This document shows, one piece after another, positions 23,901-36,044 of a stretch of 64,000 bases of DNA. The position numbers and the translations under genes were made by a program. The notes beneath the pieces are model-generated. The model saw only the letters and a list, made by a program, of their open reading frames with translations. It ran no database searches and was not told the origin of the DNA. Position 1 is the first letter of the stretch. Each line of letters begins with the position of its first letter. This DNA comes from Jacaranda mimosifolia (lineage: Eukaryota; Streptophyta; Magnoliopsida; Lamiales; Bignoniaceae). The stretch covers positions 19,387,578 through 19,451,577 of the forward strand of contig CM032131.1 of NCBI GenBank assembly GCA_018894105.1. Reading direction: 5' to 3'.

Positions 23901-25637
23901 AAGTTTGTTTGGTTGTCTAAGGAAATGAATGAGGAAAGAAACAAGGAGAACGGATGTGATGAATGTATTGAAGAAGGAAAGAGGCCAAATGAGCTTTACT
24001 TCTCATTTTTCTCACCATTTTTGGAGAGAAATAAATTATCTCCAATTATATTTTAATTTCCCTTAAGTTTTTCTCCTTAGTATTTTCCTTACCGACTAAA
24101 CAATCAAAATTATTTGTCTTAAAATTTTCTTTTCCTTTCCACACGAAAATCCTTTTACGAAACATAGTGTTAGGGTGTGATAAAAATAATATGAGGACCT
24201 ATGGCAAATAAAGATATCAATGTACAAGCATTACGAAGCATGCACAACCAAAACAGATGAAGCACTGAACATGAAACAAAAGGTAAATTGGAGCTTACTC
24301 CCAAGGAACATCACCCACGAGCATCCAGTCACCATCTTTATCCTCATATGTTAGAACATATTCTGATCCATGCAACAAATCCTTCAGTTTGCTCTCACTC
24401 AACATCTCACTCCCTGGAGCTCCATGAGAACCATACTGACCTGCAAGATAGAATAGCAGTGACTTGTACTCCTTTTGTGAATTCAAACTAAAATATCTTG
24501 AATATCCATGTAGTTCACCTATAGTAAAGCAACTGAACATCTTCTCAAGGGCAGATGAGAGCTCCTGGTAGGCTGAGTAAGTTCTGAGGTCCACTTTCCT
24601 CAGGTATGGGGCACCATCCATGCTCACCTTCACAAAGAGTGCCCCACTTGATGCCTTACCATCAACCTCTTCATTGTTCTTCGATGTAGAAGCCAAAGTA
24701 TTTTTCCTGAACTGTCTAATAGGTGGCCAGCCAACAACTTGTGCCCTGGCATGAATAGAAGATTTTATCAAGCAATCCTAAAATATCAGAGCAGAATTTG
24801 TCGTGTAGAAGCCCAAGTATGTTTTTTCCCTTTTTTTTTCCCCCTTTTTTCCTACACTATCTATCAGGTGGCAGCCCAAAACTTTTATCAAAAGAGGCAA
24901 TTCCAAATCCTCGGCAAAAATTATCATTGATTTCGTTACTAACACTTACTTGGTAGCAGGGGCACTACTATAGTTGTTTGTGGCACCTACATGACCTGGA
25001 TTGGTCTCAGTTAGAACACAAGGCATATCCTGAGCTGCACTTTGGGTGGTTGCTTCTTTCATCTTAGTTGTTTGAGGTGCAGAGACCTCTTTTGAAGAAC
25101 TTGCCTTGACATTTGGGTTCAGGGAAGGTCTAGGAGAGAGCATTGCCTTAACTTCTGAAGTAGAGAGGAGTTTTCCCTGCACAACAGATTGGGAAACAAT
25201 AAAACAAATCCAGGACAAAAAATAAAATGGGCAAAACATACTTCCCTTGTTACCTCTGAGGTCCCATCCATAGCATCAGAAAACCCTCTTTTGTTGCCTG
25301 TAACAACTGTCTTCAAGGGATGCAGCGGAAATAGCAGCTTCTCATCAGTTTTTGCAGAATTCAAAGGACAAGGTTCTGAATGCCTTGCTGGAGACAGGGA
25401 TCCTGGAGGCCCAAGCCTCAGTTCTGTGGCCTTCAAATTCAGACCAACTCGATTGTAGTCCGAGGTGGCAGAGATTGTGGAACTATCCACAGATGAACAA
25501 TCAGATAGCCCCATGTAGTTACGCTCTTTGAGCTCTGATCCATTCTGGCATACACTTTCTAAGGAGCTTGAAGAAGCCAGCCGGGTTATATTGCTTTGAT
25601 ACTCGTCCCCCCCAACACCGAGCACAGGTGCAGACAT
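20979..25637 (-). CDS. Aux/IAA transcriptional repressor, IAA8/IAA9-type, complete
   Basis: Nuclear auxin-response repressor: binds ARF factors, recruits TOPLESS, and is degraded through TIR1/AFB when auxin is present. Coding exons: 25637-25254, 25176-24950, 24745-24519, 24440-24299, 22924-22863, 21016-20979. All introns are GT-AG and phases fit, giving 359 residues. Domain I is TELRLGPPG, domain II (degron) VVGWPPIR. The PB1 region has [19 protein letters not shown] (basic face) and [16 protein letters not shown] (acidic face), then [20 protein letters not shown] and C-terminus [24 protein letters not shown] is also typical. An N-terminal [14 protein letters not shown] motif and the length place it with the IAA8/IAA9 group. 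The ATG at 25637 is chosen because the codon just upstream is TTG. Odd: domain I has Pro where the EAR motif LxLxL has its last Leu. Confidence 0.95.
21480..21509. repeat. Long G tract (C tract in transcript) in Aux/IAA intron 5
   Basis: 21 consecutive G, one A, then 8 G on the plus strand, inside the 1846-base intron between coding exons 5 and 6. G-rich DNA continues on both sides (21405-21550). The tract can form G-quadruplexes on the non-template strand. Confidence 0.9.
22761..22785. repeat. (CA)n microsatellite in Aux/IAA intron 5
   Basis: CACACA run of about 25 bases, some 75 bases downstream (in transcript sense) of the donor site of intron 5. Confidence 0.9.
23818..24169. mobile_element. 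MITE candidate in Aux/IAA intron 4
   Basis: Inverted ends of about 36 bases with roughly three-quarters identity: left GTTTGGTTTAAGGATTTTAG, right (reverse-complemented) GTTTCGTAAAAGGATTTTCG, both going on to GAGGAAAG or GTGGAAAG. The AT-rich core repeats the GTTTGGTTG and GGAAAG motifs. No clear target duplication. It lies wholly within the 1374-base intron 4. Confidence 0.55.
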
Positions 25638-26545
25638 CAAGTTATAGATTATAATCCAATTCTTTACTTAGTAAAACTACTAAATAAAATGAGAATTTCA
25701 TTAGATATATTTCCTCCTTGAGGAAAGTTCAAGTGTTCACAAAAAAGCTGAACATTGACAAGCAAAATATTTACTCAAACAACTCTGGATCAGTCTAAAA
25801 TAAAACCTGATAACAAAATTTACTGTTTCTTTTTTACAATCAAAAAAGGGATAACTTCAGTTAGATGACTATAAATCTCAAAATCCATGCTCTAAGTTGA
25901 ATAAGCCGAGCATGGTTCTACTCAAAAGGTTAGCCCTTTCAAAGTTCCATCTTCTGATACAAGGATTACCAGGGAAATATTTTTCCTTCCACACCCCCAC
26001 TGACGCCCTCAAGCTGAACAAGCAAAACATAGATAAAACATAAAGATACCAATTTTTTTTTCTTGTTCACTGCGATTTTTACGTATTAAAATACCAGAAC
26101 AAAAGTGTAGGGATACTCCAGAAAAAACCAAAAACCTTCAGTAAAATACATAAATAATAACTAAAGGCGTTTAAATAAAATGTTAACTGGAACTACGTTA
26201 GCTGGTGTTAACAGGAAGAATCAAAAGAACATTACAAAAGATCTAGGAAATTGGTGAGGCTAGCAAATAAATTACAGCCAAACAAAACCCAGAAAGAATC
26301 TCGGCAAAAAACTTCAAGATAAAGCCCCAAGATAGCAAAGAAACTAAAATTAAATCACTTTAGAAGACAAAAACCCATAATCAAGCAGCCCAGATCATTA
26401 ATATCTTCAAAATGAAGCTGGAAGTGGCTGGTGAAGCTGAAATTTTACCGGCAAACTAGCGGCGGAGAGCTTTGAACTTGCTGTTTGCACTAGAAATTCC
26501 GACAACGGAGAGAGAGAACTAAGGACCCTCCATCTGTGAGAAAAG
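25638..26545 (-). promoter_or_regulatory. 5' leader of the Aux/IAA gene with probable leader intron
   Basis: A CT-rich leader exon (GTTCTCTCTCTCCG on the minus strand, about 26520-26506) ends in CTAGTTTGCCG followed by GTAAAA, a good donor at 26448-26447. The matching acceptor lies somewhere before 25637; one candidate is TGTTCAG near 25750. A long leader intron is common in IAA8/IAA9-type genes, which supports the reading. The transcription start was not located exactly. Confidence 0.55.
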
Positions 26546-26579
26546 TTAATTTGGCTGTCCGATGTCCGATGTTGCGACT

Positions 26580-28780
26580 CAAGGCCTAATTAATAATTTA
26601 ACAAGTTTTCAGTAGTTGCAGTTAAAAAGACAGAAACAATAAAAAAGTGGAAAAACATTTTTCCAACTTTAGGAAGACAAGTTTTAGCATAATAATAACT
26701 AACTTGGTTGCTGTTCAGGTCGTGCCTACTGCCTAGCTTCAAAATTCTACAATTAAGTGTGTGTATATTTGTTTCAATATAGATTGGTTATCTTTTCTTT
26801 TTTATGATTTCTTGAATATTGATGAATATAGAAAAATTCTTAATTGATACCTTATATAATAATATTATTAATATTTGTTTAAAAATTAATTAAATATGAA
26901 CCTTGATGATTCTAAGTGTATGTGTTTAAAAATATATATATATATTTAATTTTTACTATAATTAATTAAAAAAATATTATTTTTTACTATGATTTACATA
27001 AACTAATTTATTTTATCCACCTCGTCAAGAATATACATATCATTCATATTGGACTAAAAGGTAAGACTATTTTTGGCTTTCTCTTATTAATAGGAATATT
27101 TCCTTTTTTCTTCTTTTTTACTTTTTTCCTCATAAATGCTTGAGAACGAGCGCAATGCTTATTGGCCATCAATACAAAGATCGAGAAATTTAAGAAAAAT
27201 TATTTGAAAAAAAAATTATATTCCTAAGTCCATTAATATTTTAACCATCCTATATAAAAGATTAAGAGCAGATTAAGTATTCACTAATTAAATAAAAAAG
27301 CACTCCAATCTGACCCAAAAATTGAAAAGTATTAATCTAACATTATTTCCTAATTCTATCTATAATTTTTATATAATTCACCTATATATTCAATTTCTTT
27401 TTTTCGAATTTGTATCTATTAAAAACTAACTCTTAATGAACCTCTCTTTTTTTTTCTAAGTTTTCCTTCAGTAGAATTCTGATCCGAACAAAGTGAATAT
27501 GATTTTATGTACGTGTATTTGTTTTATTGATAACTATATAAAAAAAACTCAATAAGATAATTATGTTTATTACTTGCTGTCAAATAATGACTGCAGGAGT
27601 TTTTTTGTGCTGCAATAATTGCAATTGAGCTCAATTATTTAGGCAAATGTTTCCACCTGACTTACCACAATAATGAGGATTTATGCAGAAAATGTTGACT
27701 AACCCTTTCACTGTTCGATGTCATATTCTATATTTTGATTGGGAAGGGGGAAAAAGAAAAGAAAAACCTTTCATTTAAGCTTTGAAGTGTTAACATTTGC
27801 TTCCAAATAGTAATAGTGTAAATAAAATAAAAATTTGCTTCCAAATATGTTGATATTTTTTTAAGGAAATGTCCTAAACTCCATTTGGTATATTCAATTA
27901 AGGTGTCTTAAATGTATATAAGTAAAAAAATCTAATAAAAAGGTCAACACGATTAATCAAAAAAGTCTGATAAATCCATTGAAAATATACACCCTAAGTT
28001 TAATGAGTTCAAATCCAATAAGGGCCCAATCAATATAAATTCCACATTCACAGTCAAAAAATGCATATAGATAACTCATTTCTCAACTCCAACATTATCT
28101 CTACACAAGTACGTTTCTAAAGTAGAAGTCCATTATTCAATAATTTTTTTAAAAAAATCTCAAATCCAATTCTGTGCAACATAATTACCATTTAAATACT
28201 TTTAAATTATTGAATCTATTTATAATAATATTATAAAATAAAATATTGACATAATGAGAAGATTCACATCCTTATTTAAATTGTACCAATCTAATTAGAT
28301 ATGAACTAAGTTCTTGAAGTTAATTATTTCTTTTTATGTTTTTAATTTAAACTCAAGGAATTACTAGACCAAGGAAAATATCTGAATCCTTGTGCCAGAT
28401 ATGGGCAAAGTGAGCGGCAAAATAATTGTACTCCGTCGACAAAATAAAAACAGAGCTCAATGCTAATCCTAATCCAACAATTTTCAATTACCCCACCCAT
28501 TACTCTCTTCTCTCATAATCATATTCATGACTAGAAAGAACATGTTGTTTCTCTTCTTCCTTTCCTTTTTCTTTTGCCCCTTTTCAATGCATTTTTTTCT
28601 TTATCCTTTTTGCCTTGAGGTTAAAGGCAATTCGCCCATCTAAAATTGAAAAATAGTTTTAAAAAAAATCCACTGGAAAGAGGCATTGCGTCTAAATGCC
28701 TTGATTTGAGTGTGTGAAAACGATTTTATATTGATATATATTATTTGTTTAACTATTGTATCACTTCTCAATCATGAACC
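26580..28780. other. Intergenic AT-rich DNA upstream of the Aux/IAA gene
   Basis: Presumed to include the Aux/IAA promoter at its left edge. No TGTCTC auxin-response element was confirmed close to the gene. No coding region or RNA gene recognised. Confidence 0.45.
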
Positions 28781-28789
28781 ACTCGAAAG

Positions 28790-28925
28790 AATTAAAATGA
28801 TTAGGTTTGCAGTGGTATAAGTTTCTCACATAATGTGAAAGATTAGGGGTTCAAACCCTATTGAATTCCTAGTGTACGTATCCATAAATTTAAAAAAATA
28901 AATAAAAATAAAAAGAGTTGAGAAT
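28790..28925 (+). mobile_element. tRNA-derived SINE
   Basis: Has a box A-like TTTGCAGTGGTATAAG and an exact box B GGTTCAAACCC, spaced as in a tRNA promoter, then a non-tRNA part and an A-rich tail (AAAAAAATAAATAAAAATAA). Relatives are at 4295, 55188 and 58430. The acceptor stem does not fold, so it is not a tRNA gene. No clear target duplication. Confidence 0.6.
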
Positions 28926-29643
28926 TTTTTTCTCTTAAAAGAGTAAGTGGCATAAAATTCTCAATTTGAAGATGCATGTTTTAGTGTATAATAATGTAGT
29001 GAAGTCCATTGGTTTGCAAGGAACATCCATGCCATTGGAAATTGAATCGAGTTATGAACTAACGACCTCATTAACATCCATATGTAAGTAGTTTCTAAAT
29101 TTCAATTGAAGTAGGACTATCTTTTTGTGGTTAAGTTGAACTCTTCCTTATAAAAATTATTTATTTACGTCAAATTTCCTTCCTAAATATGCAATTGAAT
29201 AAATGAGACTTCTAACTAAATTTAATTTGACATATGTGTAATGGTAAAGAAAATTCTTATTGTATATATGTATGTACTCAATTCACTTACTGCATCTTAG
29301 TGTCTGATATTGTCCAACATCACAAAAGTTGAAAAAATTCCAGAAATTATGGGTAGTTTTTTAATATAATACAAGTATTTGATATTTTGATATTTATTTT
29401 TTTGCAATTTTTTCCTATATAATACATATTTTGGGGGAATGGTGGTTTGATGTGGAGGTGTACCTGCGGGGCAGAGGTGGGAAATGGTTTTGGTTTGGAG
29501 TGGTGGTGGGAGGAGGAGGATGCAATGGTTAGCATTGGGAACGGTGAAATGAGAGGTGTGCGGTCTTTCATCTTTGAATGGTTTGGCCATATGCTCAATG
29601 GACAGGGCAATTGTCGGCGGTAGGTTTTGAGTGGCATGGAAGC

Positions 29644-29702
29644 ATTTCATAAGTGGACTTTTTTTTTTTTTTTTTTTTTATAATTATTTCATAAGTGGAC
29701 TT
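29644..29702 (-). mobile_element. Poly(A)-only retroposition scar
   Basis: A 17-base direct repeat ATTTCATAAGTGGACTT (29644-29660 and 29686-29702) flanks only a 19-T run plus ATAATT. A long target duplication around a bare poly(A) tail (minus orientation) is what LINE-type target-primed reverse transcription leaves when the copy is truncated to almost nothing. Confidence 0.65.
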
Positions 29703-29709
29703 CAATATA

Positions 29710-32000
29710 ATTCAAAAATGTGCGTGTAATTCACAAATTAGCCAAGGAGTTAATTTGCAATTTTTAAGGAAGTTTAGGAGGGTCTTTATGCTATTAATTT
29801 TATTTATAACACTACAAAAATGAGGATATCAATTACAATAATTTCATAATTGATGCTAAAATTTTTAATTTAAACTATAAAATTAATTTAATCAAATTCA
29901 AAATAGATCCTCTCGTAGTTAACTTTCGATACAATCAATTTGTAGTTGATGATTATTTTTTTTATATAGTAATTTTTCTATGGATCATGTTTGGTAGCTA
30001 ATAAATTTTATTGCTTGTTATTTTAAAAAAATACATTTGCTATGAAAATTTAAAGCTAAAATTTATAGTCATAACCACAAAATTAATTTTGTAATAATTT
30101 TTCTATAATGAACACCTAATGTTTTCATAGTATAGATCATTTTACCCATTTTCAATTTCAAAAGATGTGAATTGCGTTTAACCCCTTTTCTTCGTCGTAA
30201 AACCCAACAAGATGACATCTAAAGTTGTTTTATATACATGTGTAAAAATAAAAAATAAAAAAAATTAAATTAAATTAAAAAGGAAACACGTAACTTTTGT
30301 AAGAAAAGTCTTCCACTACTCTCAAATATTCAATATGAACATAATCAGCAGACAATGAGCAAATCCGTTACTGTAATCTTACCAAAACAAAACAATTGTC
30401 AAGCAGATATATCCCTCCATTAGGAAAGCGATTGTTTTAGTAAATACAAAAATTGACGAGAATTCAACAGATTCAAAGCTCATCCAATTCCACTGTATTA
30501 TACCGTTCACATGCATGACTTTAATGGACCCCACTAAAATGCTGTCAGATGCTGTAACCCACTCAAACACTGCTCTGCCAAAATATTGCATCCCTCCCAA
30601 TTGCGAAGGAAAGAAATACTAACTAACAAATAGAAATATTCTTTTTTTTTTTTCCCCCTTGAGTCCTCCATCTTAGTTTTTATTTTTCTTAGCTAAAACA
30701 TATTCACCAATTCCTTGTTGAAATATGATTATCTTACTTGAGCTCCACTATAATCTTTTAAAATTGGATCAGATTAATCTAACAATCAAGGCCCACCTAA
30801 CCTAAATTCGTCTTGTTTATGTCAAATTGATTGCAAACTAATCTAAATTTTGAGAATAGAAATAAAACATGGTTCACTTGAGTTGTCAATTAAAATTAAG
30901 GTTCAATAGTCAAATCAAGATACATAATATAAGAATACAATAAATATTTTTCGAGATTACATATAAGAGAATGAGTTAATCATAAAATATTGTATAGTTT
31001 GTTGTCATTTGACAGATATGAAGCACATTATGTGATTTAACCTCAAGCATTCCTAATATTTAAGTTTAACAACTCAAATCAATTAGGTTAGTAGATTGGA
31101 TTGGGTTGGATTAGTTCAATCAAAATAAAAATAAAAAATAGAAACCTTATGAATTCTTTTGAATTTTGTTTAAATCAAGAATACTTAACAAATATTTACA
31201 GTGTTCATATTAAGTAGAAACATGATTTATTTACAATAAATTAAAAGAACCAAAAAAGCTTATGGCTCATCATGGGAAAATCCCAGTCACTCTTGTTTCG
31301 CCCATGGTTTTAGAGGATTTACCTGTTTAGTTCAAATAACTAGTAAAAAAATGAGTCTAGTAAGCGTTGCCTAAATAACTTCAAAAAATTCTTTTACTGT
31401 AACAATGACATCGATGGACGATGATCACTTCAACAGTCAATTGGAGATATCTAAGTACTCTAGGATAAACCATTTCTTTTTCTTTTTCCATTTTTTTTTC
31501 TGTATTTTTTGGTTGTTTACTAGAATTAAGAATAATATCCGCACTTTTTAGCATGTGCAGATATATTATATTTTATTCTCAAACATACAAAGGTCAGAGA
31601 GATTTATTGAAATATAAAAAATAAATAAATATATATATATATTGAACTATATAATTTAATAATTAGTAGTCTACGTCCCAGATTGAAAGTAAATAGTTGA
31701 TGTACCTTCTAAAAGAATTTTGGCATGGATAACTACTATACTGCAGGGACTTGCATTTTTGTGGTTGCTAAACTTTATAGACAATATTATCTCCATCTTA
31801 TCAACCGTATTAAAGTGCACCAATTTGGCTGAAAAGCATACCTAAATATATATACTAATTCTAGACATGATTTGTTAAGATTGAGTGATTATCATACAAT
31901 AAATTTTCCAATTTCTCGTTTGAATAAAAACAAACGAAACCTCATGTAATTTTACTCGAAGCCTACCTTTTTCCTTATTTCCCATTTTCGAATTAAAGTT
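29710..32000. other. Intergenic DNA, no gene seen
   Basis: AT-rich. A CACTACAAAAATG motif at 29811-29823 resembles a CACTA transposon end, but no opposite end was found. 30360-30610 is less repetitive than its surroundings, with no recognisable domain on either strand. Confidence 0.45.
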
Positions 32001-32006
32001 GAAATG

Positions 32007-32723
32007 TAGGGTTGTCAATGAATCGGATTTTAATCCGAATTTGATCTGGATTCGATCCAAATTTTAAAAATTTTATCCGATTAAAATATTCAATGGATCA
32101 GATTCGATTATAAATATTCGTAATCCGAAATAAGTGGATCGAATATGGAATTAAGCAATCCGATCCGTTAAAAATCTGAATCCGAACTTTAATATTTTTT
32201 ATTAAATTGATACTCTTATATATAATATTAATAAAAATTTTAAAATAAAATTTATATATTATATTGACCTAATATTTATATTAACGTCTATATTATACTA
32301 TTAATATTGAGTCTTTAAACTAAAAAATAAGAGGTATATCGATAAAATATCAAATATAATATTATATATAGTTCATATATACATTAATATAATGTGAAAT
32401 GTGGATTTAGTATTCAAATATTTAACTTTGAGACTAATATATAATAAAAAGTTGCTAAAAATTTAAACATGACATATATTTACTTTATAAATACAATATA
32501 TTTATAAAATTCAAAAATTAAAAAAAAAGGAAAAAAAAAGAAAAGAAACAATAAATCGGATTGGATTTTTTAATCAGATTTCGAGTATCCATCAGATTCG
32601 GATATAGTACTGACTAATAAAAATCCTATAGCATTGCGGATCGAATTCGATATGGATTTTGATAAGCAGTTGCGGATTTGAATATGACAGATCTGATTGA
32701 GATCCAACCCGTTGACAGTCCTA
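32007..32723. mobile_element. hAT-type non-autonomous element, 717 bp
   Basis: Inverted ends TAGGGTTGTCAATGAATCGG and (right, reverse-complemented) TAGGACTGTCAACGGGTTGG. The flanks TTGAAATG (31999-32006) and GTGAAATG (32724-32731) are an 8-bp duplication with one change. No coding frame. Same family as 41206-41901 and the degraded copy at 3914-4730. Confidence 0.8.
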
Positions 32724-32739
32724 GTGAAATGATTAAATG

Positions 32740-34760
32740 CGTCATTACATTACACTTTAATAAGCAGTGTATATATATTAATTATCAATCAACAAATTAT
32801 ATATATATATATATAAGCGATGTTAGTGCAAAAGTGAAGCAAAGTCCTTTTTCATAGATAACAGTGTATCAATTCATTTTTTCTAGAATGCATGCAGAGA
32901 GATTTTTTCCTCTCGAATGTTCTCGAAATTTTGCAATTCTTTGATAATGATTTCTACCTATCCAGTTCTTTTTGGGATTTAATATTTATAGTTTTTTTAA
33001 TGAGCTTAGACCCATAGAATTTTGTTGTTGGTTTTTATGGGTTTAATTTGTTTATGGGCTCTCTAACTTTTTTATTTAATTAATTTAATTCGTGGACCTT
33101 TTTTCACTTAATTGACTATACTGTTCTTGTAGTTAAAATTGTTACACATGAATAAGACGTAGATATGTCCTTAAGTAAATATCCATATATATATATATAT
33201 ATATATAACAAAAGTGATTTAAATTTAAGATCCCAAAATTTGGGCCGCCCTCTACTTTATTATATCGGGATTAAAATATGTTCAGAATTCCTAGAAATTG
33301 GGTGGCAAAACTTGTTGAAGAAGTCATATATGCTTTCTCAAAAGATAAAAATCATTGCTTCCACTTTCATAATGGTGTCTTTTGTGTAATTAACTATTTT
33401 GCATATGCTGGCTTGATTTTTACAGCACATAGTAATTAAACATAATAATAACATGCATGGCAACAATTTAGAATGGCAAAGTAGCATAAAGAAAGTGATT
33501 TCAACACGAAAACATATTTTGTCCAATTTTATGGAAATTTCAGTTCTAAAATATTTTTCTTCTTTTCTTTCTTCCTCTGTTTTTGAGAAAAATATTCTCA
33601 AAAAATAAAGGGTACATTCAATCATTAAGTTTAAAAATAAAAAAAAATCTTTATTGATTTTTGAAAATAAATAAATATATTTTCTCAGAACAAAATATCA
33701 AATCAGTATGTCAAGTCAATTATTCTAAATAAAATTTGCAATTCAATAATTCCAAAAGTATTTCTATTATATGTTGAAAATCAATAGATATACTGCATCA
33801 AGTTTCGTACTTGATTGTTCTTCTACAGTTTTTGAGGGGTCTAAATACAAAAGCAACCATCATTATTTTTTTTTATTAGGTAAAAGAAAAGAAAATAATG
33901 ATGATGCTACGACACGTGTGGAGAGAGCGAAAGTTAAGGAGGAAGCAAAGAGGAGACAAAGTGGGAAGTCGTATGATGCGGTTAGGAGACAATAAAGCGC
34001 CTTTTGGAATCTGGTTGCCGGGTTAGGAACGCGACATATAACCTCCTACAACTTCATTCTACCTTACGTACACGCGCCTTTAATGGAGGAGTTTGTCACC
34101 ATATTATAACTTAAAAAGAATTTTATAATTTAATAATTATAGTTTTTTCTATCAAAAATTAAAATTATATATATATATATCAGAAAGAGGGTTTAATGAT
34201 TTTTTTAATGTAGTTATATGAGTTAGATTAATCTTGAAATTATAATTACTATTCGATAAGTGAATATCCACAATTTTTAACTCTATCAAAATATTAGTTA
34301 CAATATTAAAATATATTTATGAATTATAAAACTGTCTAATGAACAGCTACAAAATTTTGATCTGGATTCTAGTAAAACAAACTTTATTATACATGGTCTA
34401 ATCTCTAATGATTTCCTTTTAAGCACTTTGTGTATTTTGAAATTTTAACTAAATGAAAACAATATTAAAATAAGATATTCGCTCATTAATTAATATATTT
34501 GAAAAATATGGTTCAATCATAAACTTGGGCTTTTTAGGTATTACTTTTGTTGCTAATTGGGAAACAAAAATTTGTGAGATTGTATTTTGAGGAGTAGGGT
34601 TAGGGAAGGTCATTCATATTTGGTTTTATTTTAGGGGTGGTTGGAAATTGTTTTGGTATGTTTGTTTTTATTTCAAGTGAGAACATTTTGTACCATAAAT
34701 ATCAAAATAGTACTTTTTTCTATCTTCTTAGTATAGTAAAAACTAAAAATAACTCTTTTA
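32740..34760. other. Intergenic DNA with a less repetitive patch
   Basis: (AT)n tracts at 32800-32815 and 33188-33207. 33890-34085 is richer in GC and looks single-copy. It has a CACGTG box at 33913-33918 and an open frame of 74 codons (33771-33995) with a basic C-terminus but no known domain. No gene is claimed. Confidence 0.4.
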
Positions 34761-34766
34761 TATTAA

Positions 34767-35490
34767 CTAGCAACTGGTGCACATTTGAAGTGCATACTTA
34801 ATACTTGTGCATCTCAATGTTGGAGCACAATTCTTGAAATATTTCTCAATGACACTTAATTAAAATGAAGTAACATATTTTTATTGACACTTGAACACAA
34901 ACCTCATGTTTATAGAGTTTTTCTAATTAATTATGAACATCACCTAACATATAATTAATTATGTGGAGATGCATATGATTATATAACTAAAATAGATTAT
35001 GCAAGCGTGAGGGTAAAGCATGGTAAATTAAGCTCCACATTTGCTAACTATACATAATAAATTCATTTATATTATAGTTGTAAAAGTAAAAACTTACTAA
35101 TTGTGATGATATAATTTTAAATCCAAATGATTTAAAAATAAATGCTACAAATAGACAAAAAAATAATTAGTTAACATTTATGATATAAAGACAACAATAA
35201 ATTTATTCGTATAAATTTGGAGAATATAGAAGTTCAAAAACAGTTAAATGGGAGAAACCATACATAATCAAGAAGGTTTTGACAATACGAAAGAAAGTGA
35301 AAACTGTGGAGAAATGGAATTAAATATAACCATGCATTAAATTGATGGGATTAATTATGGTAGTGGGGTGGCAATGGAATTGTAGTGGGATGGTAGTTAT
35401 TTAAGGTAAAATAGGGATTTTAAGAAGAAAAAAAATGAGGACATTTAAGGAAAAAGACACCAATAAAGGGCTAGAACCTTTATTAATAGT
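34767..35490 (-). mobile_element. Short non-autonomous Helitron (minus)
   Basis: The minus-strand 3' end reads TGCACTTCAAATGTGCACC (hairpin with TGCAC/GTGCA arms), then AGTTGCTAG and a host T, the usual Helitron hairpin plus CTAG end. The 5' end shows CTATTAATAAAGGTTCTAG, a common plant Helitron start, but the terminal TC has been replaced by an expanded (GT)n tract (35490-35508). About 0.72 kb, no coding capacity. Confidence 0.65.
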
Positions 35491-35508
35491 GTGTGTGTGT
35501 GTGTGTGT
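35490..35508. repeat. (GT)n microsatellite at a Helitron 5' end
   Basis: GTGTGT run of about 20 bases abutting the start of the short Helitron. Confidence 0.85.
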
Positions 35509-36044
35509 ATTTGTAATGTGAGAAGATCTAGAAGTATATATATGTTGTGATTATGTTTGTTTTGGGGAATGAAAATATGAATATTTTGAAAATATTTCAT
35601 GCGTGTTTTGAAAAGTATTATCAGGATAAAGAAGCACTGGTAATGTTTGGATATGAATTATGTGTTTTGAATTATGTGTTTTAGGAGAGTGAGTTTTGAG
35701 AGTAGGGTTGGAGAATGTGAAATTTGTGTTGGGGAATGTAATGTATGTTTGTTTATATTTTGAGAATAGTAAGAAAATTATTTTTGGGAACTTTTGTATA
35801 TTTATTTATATTTTGGGAGGAGACAAATTCTACTATAGCAATTAAATCAATGCATTTTTGTTGGATTTTTGGGGTGAAAATGGAATTGAGTGATTTTTTT
35901 ATTGTTAAAATATTAATAAAATATGTATAATATATATATAATATGTATGTATATATTGGAAAATGGAGAAATTTTGGGGATAATGAAAGATAGAAGATGG
36001 TATTTTGAAATTTTTAATTTGGCATTTTGGAGGAAATTTTTTTG

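Noticed and set aside
24288..24491. Plus-strand frame over the Aux/IAA exon
   Set aside because: Antisense shadow of a real exon; no start context or domain.
28790..28880. Possible tRNA gene
   Set aside because: Boxes A and B are present, but acceptor and anticodon stems do not pair and an A-rich tail follows; better read as a SINE.
29811..29823. CACTA transposon end (CACTACAAAAATG)
   Set aside because: No opposing end with a 3-bp duplication was found nearby.
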